Of a stretch of 6,661 nt of DNA, positions 1 to 6,481 are shown piece after piece. Every line of letters starts with the position of its first letter. Position 1 is the stretch's first letter. The notes beneath the pieces were generated by a model that was given only the letters and a program-made list of their open reading frames with translations, made no database searches and was not told the origin of the DNA. Source of the DNA: an uncultured Bacteroidales bacterium (lineage in GTDB: Bacteria; Bacteroidota; Bacteroidia; Bacteroidales; UBA932); contig CABTXO010000094.1 of NCBI GenBank assembly GCA_902488725.1, positions 1-6,661 of the forward strand. The letters are read 5' to 3'. Position numbers and translations under genes: made by a program.

Positions 1-1335
<1,335 letters not shown>

Positions 1336-1361
1336 AAAATGCAGGTGTACATATATTCATA

Positions 1362-1369
1362 CAAAAATA
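1362..1369 (-). promoter_or_regulatory. Probable fabD(-nifJ) promoter, -7 box
   Basis: Read on the minus strand, 1369 to 1362 is TATTTTTG, an exact match to the Bacteroidota -7 consensus TAnnTTTG. A transcription start about 4-7 nt further on would give a leader of roughly 20 nt before the fabD ATG. I see no good -33 TTTG at the usual 19-21 nt spacing, and the region is AT-rich, so a chance match is possible. Confidence 0.5.
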
Positions 1370-1491
1370 CAAAAAGTTAACGAATTTCGGGCCATTTCTC
1401 CCGCAAAACCATCTTTTTCACAAACATTATTTGTCCGTTTTGAAATATTATTTGATTTTTTCTATGAAATACTCGAATTTCTCCGCATTTC

Positions 1492-1522
1492 TTTTTCCGA
1501 ATCCACAAATTTACTATCTTTG
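1492..1522 (+). promoter_or_regulatory. Promoter of tRNA-Arg
   Basis: The -7 box TATCTTTG at 1515-1522 is an exact TAnnTTTG match. A TTTT at 1492-1495 stands exactly 19 nt upstream, three of four bases matching the -33 TTTG. Transcription would start near 1526-1529, just before the mature tRNA 5' end at 1535. Position and spacing fit the primary sigma factor of Bacteroidota. Confidence 0.65.
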
Positions 1523-1534
1523 CAGTCCGGATTT

Positions 1535-1606
1535 GCCCCCGTAGTATAATGGATAGAATTTCGGATTCCGGTTCCGAAGATCGCAGTTCGAATCTGCGCG
1601 GGGGTA
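1535..1606 (+). tRNA. tRNA-Arg (anticodon CCG)
   Basis: This 72-nt cloverleaf folds by eye. The acceptor stem is 1535-1541 with 1599-1605, six Watson-Crick pairs plus a terminal G1-U72 wobble. The D arm is 1544-1559 with a GG in the loop. The anticodon stem 1561-1565/1573-1577 is fully paired, with loop TTCCGGT and anticodon CCG at 1568-1570. The variable loop AGAT is 1578-1581. The T stem 1582-1586/1594-1598 is fully paired, with loop TTCGAAT. The discriminator is A1606. CCA is not encoded (CTA follows), so a CCA-adding enzyme is needed. It reads CGG, a codon used in neighbouring genes. The D stem is weak, with a G-U pair, an A-A mismatch at 12-23 and a U-G pair; this should be tested with a covariance model. 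Confidence 0.93.
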
Positions 1607-1617
1607 CTAAAAACGGT

Positions 1618-1649
1618 GCATCAGTGTCATCGAACCGACATCGTGATGC
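1618..1649 (+). other. Stem-loop between tRNA-Arg and the downstream gene
   Basis: GCATCA (1618-1623) pairs with TGATGC (1644-1649), and inside it TGTC (1625-1628) pairs with GACA (1637-1640), with an internal loop of 1 against 3 nt. A TTTTT tract lies at 1662-1666, 12 nt past the stem, which is too far for a classic intrinsic terminator. It may mark the tRNA 3' processing or partial termination region, or be chance. Confidence 0.3.
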
Positions 1650-1671
1650 TTGTGCCCGAACTTTTTGACAT

Positions 1672-2322
1672 ATGAAACACTTCCTCCTTTCGGCGCTCTT
1701 CGCCGTTTTCTTTTCGCTGCCTTCGGGCGCCCGGACATCTTCCCCGGCCCTTCCGGTGAATCCGCCCGCCAATGAAATTTCTGTCGCGTACGGAGTGGTT
1801 CCGGCTGTCGACGTGGCCGTTGTGATGGCCAACGTGTTCGGAACGCTCTTCACCTTCGGTCTCGTCTCCTTCGACCATTTCTCCTCCACCGGAGCCCTGA
1901 GCCTTGAATATTTCCACACCCTCGGCAGGGTCGTGTCCCTCGGAGGCGTCGCCGCATATTCCGCCTGCAGTCTCGATCGGACACGGATTGCAGAAGCGGA
2001 TGCCGACGGGAATGCCCGGTACGAAAAATACGGAGAGGCGTACCGGATTGTCTCCCTGATGCCGGCTGCCAAAGCCTCCTGGTTCCGGAAACCCCGCGTT
2101 TCAATGTATTCCAAGGTGGCGGTCGGGGCGATGTCGATGTCGATGAACACCGTCTCCCGGGACGACGCCGCTGCCGCCTCCGGGACGCAGTCCAGCTATT
2201 CCTTCGCCTTCCAGTTCTCCCCGGTCGCCGTCGACTTCGGCGGGCCGCACTTCCGCGGCTTCGTGGAAACCGGCTTCGGCTGGCAGGGCATGCTGCTCGC
2301 TGGTCTCCGGTACTCCTTCTGA
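1672..2322 (+). CDS. Predicted small outer-membrane beta-barrel protein, function unknown
   Basis: This 216-residue protein has a signal peptide (MKH, then a hydrophobic run at about 4-17) with a likely signal peptidase I cut after SGA at 18-20. The remainder is rich in alternating polar/hydrophobic segments with aromatic ends, for example ISVAYGVV, GALSLEYFHTL, VSMYSKVAVG, SYSFAFQFSPVAVDFG and FRGFVETGFG. It ends in GLRYSF, a terminal aromatic residue typical of beta-signals recognised by the BAM complex. I count roughly eight such strands, so a small OmpA/OmpW-like barrel is plausible. Segments like LMPAAKASW and MYSKVAVGA recall a family of uncharacterised Bacteroidales barrels, by memory only. 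ATG at 1672 is the natural start because it leads straight into the signal peptide. No TAnnTTTG box precedes it; the tRNA promoter 65 bp before may read into it. Its cargo or role cannot be told from sequence. Confidence 0.8.
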   Translation: MKHFLLSALFAVFFSLPSGARTSSPALPVNPPANEISVAYGVVPAVDVAVVMANVFGTLFTFGLVSFDHFSSTGALSLEYFHTLGRVVSLGGVAAYSACSLDRTRIAEADADGNARYEKYGEAYRIVSLMPAAKASWFRKPRVSMYSKVAVGAMSMSMNTVSRDDAAAASGTQSSYSFAFQFSPVAVDFGGPHFRGFVETGFGWQGMLLAGLRYSF

Positions 2323-2350
2323 CACTTTTTTCCCCCCCGCTGCAGGGCCG

Positions 2351-2375
2351 GGGTCCCGCAGGTGATGCGGGATCC
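2351..2375. terminator. Hairpin between convergent genes, possible bidirectional terminator
   Basis: Bases 2351-2360 pair with 2366-2375 in a 10-bp stem with one G-U pair and a 5-nt loop (GGTGA). It lies in the 60-bp gap between the ends of the beta-barrel gene and the deoxyribosyltransferase-like gene. Neither side has a T tract after the stem; a T6C7 run (2326-2338) lies before it on the plus strand. Placement suggests termination or 3'-end protection for both transcripts. Confidence 0.45.
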
Positions 2376-2382
2376 GCGGTCT

Positions 2383-2814
2383 TCAATCATATTCCTTGAA
2401 ATAGGCGACCGCTTCATCCAGTGAACCCGTGACGCAGTCGAAGAGTTTGTACATCAGCTCCGGCTCCTGCGGTTCCGGGAGCCAGGCGGCCACCGGCTTG
2501 CCGGAACCGGCGAACCAGCCAGCCTCTGTGTGCGCCGAGCGGCCGCAGGGAAGGACCAGCAGGCAGGCGTCGCAGCCCTTCATCGCGGCGAGATCCCGGC
2601 CGAATCCCGCTTCCGCGACCGGATGCCGCAGACCTTCGCAATATTGCGCCACCGACCAATCCTGCCAGGCCGGATCGACATCCGACCAATGGAATCCCCC
2701 GATGCCGGCACCCGGATGGCGGAAGTCGTACACCTCGAAGCCCGCCGCCCGCAGGCCTTCCACCGCCCGGGGCTGGAAGGCGTTCCGCCAGCTGCTTGCC
2801 ACATATATCTTCAT
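2383..2814 (-). CDS. Nucleoside 2-deoxyribosyltransferase-like protein (Nuc_deoxyri_tr2 type)
   Basis: The 143-residue cytoplasmic protein matches, from memory, a family annotated as nucleoside 2-deoxyribosyltransferase-like. The first strand is MKIYVASSWRN at 1-11, followed by GFEVYDFRHP at 25-34 and GFHWSDVD at 40-47. A core block has GCDACLLVLPCGRSAHTEAGW at 80-100. Glu97 in SAHTEAGW sits where true transferases keep the nucleophilic glutamate that attacks the N-glycosidic bond. Such enzymes exchange or hydrolyse bases on (deoxy)nucleosides or nucleotides; the actual substrate is unknown. The frame is open up to an ATG at 2865, but I choose 2814 because MKIYVASS is the family's usual N-terminus and a TAnnTTTG box at 2842-2835 would place the transcription start downstream of 2865. 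ATG at 2823 is the alternative. It is divergent from the TonB receptor gene and stands alone, so context does not reveal its pathway. Confidence 0.8.
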   Translation of the reverse strand: MKIYVASSWRNAFQPRAVEGLRAAGFEVYDFRHPGAGIGGFHWSDVDPAWQDWSVAQYCEGLRHPVAEAGFGRDLAAMKGCDACLLVLPCGRSAHTEAGWFAGSGKPVAAWLPEPQEPELMYKLFDCVTGSLDEAVAYFKEYD

Positions 2815-2834
2815 ATTCGGCATGAATTTATGGC

Positions 2835-2842
2835 CAAATGTA
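2835..2842 (-). promoter_or_regulatory. Promoter (-7 box) of the deoxyribosyltransferase-like gene
   Basis: Minus-strand 2842 to 2835 reads TACATTTG, an exact TAnnTTTG. The predicted transcript start near 2828-2831 gives a leader of about 15 nt to ATG 2814 and rules out the upstream ATG at 2865. No clear -33 TTTG is visible at normal spacing. Confidence 0.55.
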
Positions 2843-2864
2843 CGGAAAAACGGCCGGATCTTCA

Positions 2865-2872
2865 TATATTTG
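2865..2872 (+). promoter_or_regulatory. Promoter (-7 box) of the TonB-dependent receptor gene
   Basis: TATATTTG at 2865-2872 matches TAnnTTTG exactly. A start near 2876-2879 gives a leader of about 16-19 nt to ATG 2895 and makes the in-frame ATGs at 2838 and 2877 unlikely. The expected -33 position (about 2842-2845) falls on the opposing gene's -7 box and does not match TTTG. Confidence 0.55.
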
Positions 2873-2894
2873 CTTGATGGAATTTAATCGTCAC

Positions 2895-4778
2895 ATGAAA
2901 CGACTTGACGCAATCGTACGGTCGGTGCTCGCAGCAGGCGGCCTCCTTTTTTGTGCCCTCTTCGCAGCGGCTGCGGATGGGGGGAACACACTTCATGAAG
3001 TGCGCGACACCCTCTCCGAATCGGTCGTGACCGGCACCCGGGTGAGTGTCCCGCGGGACATCCTGCCGGTCCCCGTCTCCGTGGTCGGCCGCACGGACCT
3101 TGAACAGCGTGATCAGAATGTGCTGATGCCCGTGCTGATGGAGCAGGTGCCGGGGCTCTTCGTCACAAGCCGTGGCGTGACCGGCTACGGGGTGTCGGGC
3201 GGATCCGCGGGCAGCATCAGCCTGCGCGGCTTCAGGGCCGGAGCGGGACGGGTCCTCGTCCTGATCGACGGCCATCCGCAATACGAGGCCGTCTACGGAC
3301 ACCCTGTCGCGGACCAGTACATCGCCGCCGACGCCCTGCGCGTCGAGGTTTCCCGGGGGGCCTCCTCCGTCCTGTATGGCTCCAACGCCATGGGCGGGGC
3401 GATCAACATTATCACCCGCCGGCCCGTGAAGGATGGTAACGAACTGCGCATCAAATTATTGGGTGGCTCCTACGGGACCTGCCGCGGCTCGGTCACCGAC
3501 AACTGCCGATCCGGCCGCTTCACCCTTTCGTCCGGGCTCAACTACGACCGGACGGCCGGTCACCGCGTGAACTCCGCCTTCAATTCCAAGAGCGGCTTCG
3601 CGCGTCTCGGCTACGCGCTTTCAGACCGCTGGTCCCTCAGCGGCAGCTTCAACCTGATGGAAGCGAAGTCTCAGAATCCCGGTTCCGTGGACGCGCCGAT
3701 GCTGGATGCCACCGCCGATGTCATCCGCGGCATGGGCGGATTTTCGCTGGCCAATGAATATGCCCGCACGCAGGGCGAGGTCAACCTCTTCTATGCCTGG
3801 GGCAACCACATCATCAACGACGGCTACAAGGCCGGCGGAAAGCCGCAGGAATTTCTCTTCCACGGGACCGACTACATGGGCGGTGCGACGGTGTTCCAGG
3901 CCTTCAACCTGTTCAAAGGCAACACGTTGACCGCCGGATTCGATGCCAAGCTTTACGGAGGCAACGCTTACCGGAATCCTACGACGGAGGTCTATGCCGA
4001 CCACATCCATCTGCAGGAATTCGCCGGCTATGTGTTCGAACAGCAGCAACTGGGCGAATTCATGTTCAATGCCGGCATCCGCTACGAGCACAACAGCCTC
4101 TATGGCGGAGAATGGGTTCCGCAGGCGGGCGTCTCCTGGAACCCTGCCCGGGGCACTTATCTGAAACTTTCCGCCTCCAAGGGCTTCCGGACCCCGAACA
4201 TGCGCGAGCTCTACATGTTCCCGCCCGCCAACAAGGATCTTAAGCCGGAGCGTGCGTGGAGCTATGACTTCACGGTCGGACATCATTTTCTGGACGGCCG
4301 CCTGAACACGGAGCTCAGCCTCTTCTACACCGAGGGGGACAACCTCATCGTGGTGGCGCCGCTGGACGGCAAGCCGAAGAACCAGAATGTCGGATCGTTC
4401 ACGAACATGGGCGTGGAGGCTTCCGCCGACTGGCGCGTGCTGGACAACCTGATTCTTAACGCCAACTACAGCTACCTGGACATGAAGACCCCCGTCACCG
4501 GAGCTCCCCGGCACAAGCTCTACGCCGGCGCGAACTACCATCCGGGCCGATTCTCCTTCCGGCTCGGCGGGATGTGGGTCGACCACCTCCGGGTGGATCT
4601 GAAGGGCGACACCACGGAGGCCTACGTGCTGGTGAACGCCCGTGCGTCCTACCGGGTCTTCGACTGGATGGAAATCCTGCTGCGGGGCGAGAACCTTCTG
4701 GCCCAGGAGTATCAGACGATGCTCGGTTTCCCGATGCCCCGGGCGACCGTCCTCGGCGGTCTCAGCCTGAAATTCTAA
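2895..4778 (+). CDS. TonB-dependent outer-membrane receptor (BtuB/CirA-like)
   Basis: This 627-residue receptor takes up a scarce ligand across the outer membrane using TonB-ExbBD energy. A signal peptide covers about 1-27 (hydrophobic core VLAAGGLLFCALF, AAAA cleavage region). A short N-terminal stretch with DTLSESVVTGTR at 38-49, a common form just before the plug and perhaps including the TonB box, leads into a plug domain at about 50-177. The plug has SISLRGF at 107-113, VLVLIDGHPQY at 120-130 and the signature VEVSRGASSVLYGSNAMGGAINI at 150-172. The rest is a 22-strand-type barrel with the family segment GFRTPNMRELYMFPPANKDLKPERAWSYD and a terminal aromatic residue (GLSLKF). It has no carboxypeptidase-like N-terminal domain and no SusD neighbour, so it is not a SusC glycan importer. 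Iron chelates, haem, cobalamin or another metal are candidate ligands. I see no cobalamin riboswitch or Fur-like palindrome upstream. ATG 2895 is chosen over 2838 and 2877 because of the signal peptide and the -7 box. Confidence 0.93.
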   Translation: MKRLDAIVRSVLAAGGLLFCALFAAAADGGNTLHEVRDTLSESVVTGTRVSVPRDILPVPVSVVGRTDLEQRDQNVLMPVLMEQVPGLFVTSRGVTGYGVSGGSAGSISLRGFRAGAGRVLVLIDGHPQYEAVYGHPVADQYIAADALRVEVSRGASSVLYGSNAMGGAINIITRRPVKDGNELRIKLLGGSYGTCRGSVTDNCRSGRFTLSSGLNYDRTAGHRVNSAFNSKSGFARLGYALSDRWSLSGSFNLMEAKSQNPGSVDAPMLDATADVIRGMGGFSLANEYARTQGEVNLFYAWGNHIINDGYKAGGKPQEFLFHGTDYMGGATVFQAFNLFKGNTLTAGFDAKLYGGNAYRNPTTEVYADHIHLQEFAGYVFEQQQLGEFMFNAGIRYEHNSLYGGEWVPQAGVSWNPARGTYLKLSASKGFRTPNMRELYMFPPANKDLKPERAWSYDFTVGHHFLDGRLNTELSLFYTEGDNLIVVAPLDGKPKNQNVGSFTNMGVEASADWRVLDNLILNANYSYLDMKTPVTGAPRHKLYAGANYHPGRFSFRLGGMWVDHLRVDLKGDTTEAYVLVNARASYRVFDWMEILLRGENLLAQEYQTMLGFPMPRATVLGGLSLKF

Positions 4779-4787
4779 CGCTCGGAA

Positions 4788-4801
4788 GGTCTCCAGAGAC
4801 C
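4788..4801 (+). terminator. Small hairpin just after the TonB receptor gene
   Basis: GGTCTC (4788-4793) and GAGACC (4796-4801) form a near-perfect palindrome 9 bp after the stop codon. Realistically it gives a 5-bp stem with a CCAG tetraloop. No T tract follows, so termination activity is uncertain. Confidence 0.3.
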
Positions 4802-4841
4802 ATTCTCGGAAATTATTCTGAATAAATTACTTACATAAAAT

Positions 4842-4884
4842 CGCGATGGAGGGCTATAGCCTATACGGGGTAGCCCTCCATGCG
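4842..4884 (-). terminator. Strong 14-bp-stem hairpin in convergent spacer, candidate terminator
   Basis: ATGGAGGGCTA (4846-4856) pairs perfectly with TAGCCCTCCAT (4871-4881). CGC (4842-4844) pairs with GCG (4882-4884) across one bulged G (4845). The loop is 14 nt (4857-4870). On the minus strand the stem is followed by ATTTTATG, a weak T tract, so it could terminate the HAD gene transcript about 80 bp after its stop. No T tract follows on the plus strand. The 4779-4966 spacer holds no convincing gene. Confidence 0.5.
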
Positions 4885-4966
4885 GTTATTGCGTAACATA
4901 TTCATGAACAGCGTCTTGTGAAAAGTGCCCTTGGAGACCGCTGCGGGTGGCGCTTCGGCAGGTGAC

Positions 4967-5614
4967 TCAGAGCAGCGTGAGAATGTCCGCAAAGTCGTCC
5001 GCGATCCGGTCGGGACCGGCGGCCGCGAGGGCTTCCCGCGAGCCGTTGCCGTAGGTGACGGCGCAGGTGCGGCAGCCGGCGGCCTTCCCCATCAGGATGT
5101 CGTAGGGGGCATCCCCGACCACCAGGGCCTGCTCGGGCCGCAGTCCGAAATGCGCCAGGGTCTTCAGCACCAGCTCGGGTTCCGGCTTGGGGTGTTCCAC
5201 CTCGTCCGTTCCGATCAGGAAGGAAACATATTCCCCGATGCCCACTTCCTCCGTCATGCGCTGGAGCGAATCGTGCCGGCGGCTGCTCGCGAGCGACATC
5301 AAGATTCCGCGGGACTTGAGTTCGGCCATCGTTTCCCGTACGTGGGGGAAGAGAGGCGTGTGGATCTGAGGCTGGAGACGCCTGAATATATCCCGGTAGG
5401 AGTCGGCGCATGCCTCGATGCGGTCGTCCGGGAGACCGGGGTAGAGCACCCGGAAGCACTGCGCCAGCGGCAGACCGATGGTGGCGTTGCAGGCCTCCCG
5501 GCTGCGCCTTTCCAGCCCCAGTTCGGCCATCGTGGCGAGCATCGTCCCGATGATCAATTCGTTGGTGTCTCCGACCGTCCCGTCGAAATCCAGGATGACA
5601 AGTTTGCAGTTCAA
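4967..5614 (-). CDS. HAD-superfamily hydrolase, phosphoglycolate-phosphatase-like, probable TTG start
   Basis: The 215-residue product is a haloacid-dehalogenase phosphatase of subfamily I with a helical cap. Motif I is LVILDFDGTVGDT at 5-17, with nucleophile Asp9 and acid/base Asp11. Motif II lies in SLASSR at about 107-112. Motif III is Lys143 in HPKPEP. Motif IV is VVGDAPYD at 165-172 with Mg-binding Asp168 and Asp172. Length and motif spacing fit phosphoglycolate phosphatase or pyrophosphatase relatives, but the exact phosphate-ester substrate cannot be read from sequence. The frame is open back to an ATG at 5806, but that would add 64 unconserved residues and overlap the divergent lipoprotein gene and both promoters. 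TTG at 5612-5614 gives MNCKLVILDFDGT, the normal N-terminus, and lies about 20 nt from the start expected for the TATCTTTG box at 5646-5639. It is convergent with the TonB receptor gene. Confidence 0.9.
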   Translation of the reverse strand: MNCKLVILDFDGTVGDTNELIIGTMLATMAELGLERRSREACNATIGLPLAQCFRVLYPGLPDDRIEACADSYRDIFRRLQPQIHTPLFPHVRETMAELKSRGILMSLASSRRHDSLQRMTEEVGIGEYVSFLIGTDEVEHPKPEPELVLKTLAHFGLRPEQALVVGDAPYDILMGKAAGCRTCAVTYGNGSREALAAAGPDRIADDFADILTLL

Positions 5615-5638
5615 TTCCGTGTCCGTGTTGTGAAGCAG

Positions 5639-5646
5639 CAAAGATA
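5639..5646 (-). promoter_or_regulatory. Promoter (-7 box) of the HAD hydrolase gene
   Basis: Minus-strand 5646 to 5639 reads TATCTTTG, an exact TAnnTTTG and the same octamer as the tRNA-Arg promoter. The predicted transcript start is near 5632-5635, inside the longer open frame, which supports the downstream TTG start at 5614. The -33 element is not clear; a TTTC at 5673-5670 is 23 nt away. Confidence 0.55.
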
Positions 5647-5651
5647 ACGAT

Positions 5652-5683
5652 TTTGCACGAAACTTGCTTGAAATCGTGTTTTG
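5652..5683 (+). promoter_or_regulatory. Weak candidate promoter of the SIMPL lipoprotein gene
   Basis: TTTG at 5652-5655 is followed after 20 nt by GTGTTTTG at 5676-5683, which keeps the TTTG half of the -7 box but not its TA. It would start transcription near 5689, before ATG 5719. It overlaps the region used by the divergent HAD promoter. Confidence 0.3.
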
Positions 5684-5718
5684 ACCCTGCCATGAACATC
5701 TTTTTAAATATTCAAAAC

Positions 5719-6450
5719 ATGAAAACATCTCATTGGATGACGGCAATCGCTGCTTTGGTGCTGCTGTCTCTGGCATCCTGCCGCTCGGACGGGCAGGAGA
5801 ATCCAAACTCCGTTACGGTCTCCGGCATCGGAACGGTCCAGGCCCGGCCGGACATGGCGAAGTTGGACATCCGTTTTGCCAACACCGCACCGACGACCCT
5901 GGAGGCTAAGTCCGCCGTTGAGCAGAAGATGCGGCAGGTCATCGACGTGCTGCAGAGCGAAAAAATCGAAAGCAAGGACATCCGGACCCTCACGCTGAAC
6001 TACGAGGTAGAATACGAGTATCGAGGCGGTCGCCGCATCCGGATCGGCCAGCGGGCGGAACAGACGCTCGTCGTAACGGTGCGCAACCTGGTCGAGACTC
6101 CGGAAAGGCTGTCCTCCCTGCTGGACAAACTGGTGGCGCTGGACCGGGTGGAAGTCCAGAACATCCGTTTCGACATCGAGCAGAAGGCCGTCCTGTTCAG
6201 GCAGAGCCGCGAACTGGCCTACGGGAAAGCGCAGGACAAGGCAATGCAGTATGCCGAACTCTGCGGAAGGAAGCTCGGAAAGGTGCTGACCCTTTCGGAA
6301 AGCATGGGCGAGGATGTCGCGCGCGGGCAGTCGCTGATGTCCAACATCGCCGCGGAATCGAAAGCCGATTTCGCTGTGGACGAGGCCTTGGTCCCGACCG
6401 GCGAGCAAGGCGTGACATCCCGGGTGGAGGTCGTGTTCTCGTTGGAATAG
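5719..6450 (+). CDS. SIMPL-domain (DUF541) lipoprotein
   Basis: The 243-residue envelope lipoprotein starts with a lipoprotein signal: MKTSHW, a hydrophobic run, then the lipobox LASC with Cys21 as the lipidated residue. The mature start, CRSDGQEN, is acidic; whether this acts as a Bacteroidota surface-export signal is unclear. The remainder is a SIMPL domain, recognised by VTVSGIGTVQARPDMAKLDI at about 32-51, the mid-region TLTLNYEVEYEY followed by a basic stretch, and RAEQTLVVTVRNL before the helical part KAQDKAMQYAELCGRKLGKVLTLSE. E. coli YggE belongs to this family and is linked to oxidative-stress tolerance; the biochemical role is not established. I choose ATG 5719 because it gives a normal-length lipoprotein signal. 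In-frame ATGs at 5692 and 5653 would add 9 or 22 residues before it. Its end is 31 bp from the end of ettA, in convergent orientation. Confidence 0.9.
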   Translation: MKTSHWMTAIAALVLLSLASCRSDGQENPNSVTVSGIGTVQARPDMAKLDIRFANTAPTTLEAKSAVEQKMRQVIDVLQSEKIESKDIRTLTLNYEVEYEYRGGRRIRIGQRAEQTLVVTVRNLVETPERLSSLLDKLVALDRVEVQNIRFDIEQKAVLFRQSRELAYGKAQDKAMQYAELCGRKLGKVLTLSESMGEDVARGQSLMSNIAAESKADFAVDEALVPTGEQGVTSRVEVVFSLE

Positions 6451-6481
6451 GACCGGCTGCCGGCTGAACGGACCGGGAAGC

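Noticed and set aside
1535..1606. tRNA as integration site for a mobile element
   Set aside because: I see no second copy of the tRNA 3' end, no integrase and no phage or ICE genes; the genes on both sides look chromosomal.
1377..2150. Minus-strand open frame of 257 codons
   Set aside because: It runs through the tRNA (its translation has the typical antisense-tRNA artefact RRFELRSSEPESE) and lies opposite the barrel gene, which has a proper signal peptide.
2326..2338. T6C7 homopolymer run after the barrel gene, possible phase-variation tract
   Set aside because: It lies after the stop codon and outside any promoter, so slippage would not switch a gene. It could still be a site of sequencing error.
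2815..2894. Cobalamin riboswitch upstream of the TonB receptor
   Set aside because: The intergenic region is too short and no B12-box-like motif is visible.
3621..4586. Minus-strand open frame of 321 codons inside the TonB receptor gene
   Set aside because: GC-driven shadow. The plus strand encodes a continuous, recognisable receptor barrel.
4846..4896. Short plus-strand open frame of 16 codons beginning at the hairpin's 5' arm (ATG to TAA)
   Set aside because: It lies almost wholly within the palindrome, so its codons are dictated by the hairpin. No promoter box or similarity supports translation.
4842..4897. Integron attC-like site
   Set aside because: GTTA and TAAC are present but in a small local hairpin. 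The R and L box layout of attC is absent and there is no integrase or cassette array.
4788..4939. 8-bp inverted repeat GGTCTCCA / TGGAGACC flanking the spacer, MITE-like layout
   Set aside because: An 8-bp match within about 190 bp is easily expected by chance, and no target-site duplication is seen.
4925..5647. Plus-strand open frame of 240 codons opposite the HAD gene
   Set aside because: Shadow frame; all four HAD motifs are on the minus strand in order and with normal spacing.
5704..6408. Minus-strand open frame of 234 codons opposite the SIMPL gene
   Set aside because: Shadow frame; the plus strand has a lipobox and SIMPL motifs.
6453..6466. Tandem 7-bp repeat CCGGCTG x2 between the SIMPL gene and ettA
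   Set aside because: Only two units in GC-rich DNA, with no flanking structure; probably chance or minor slippage.
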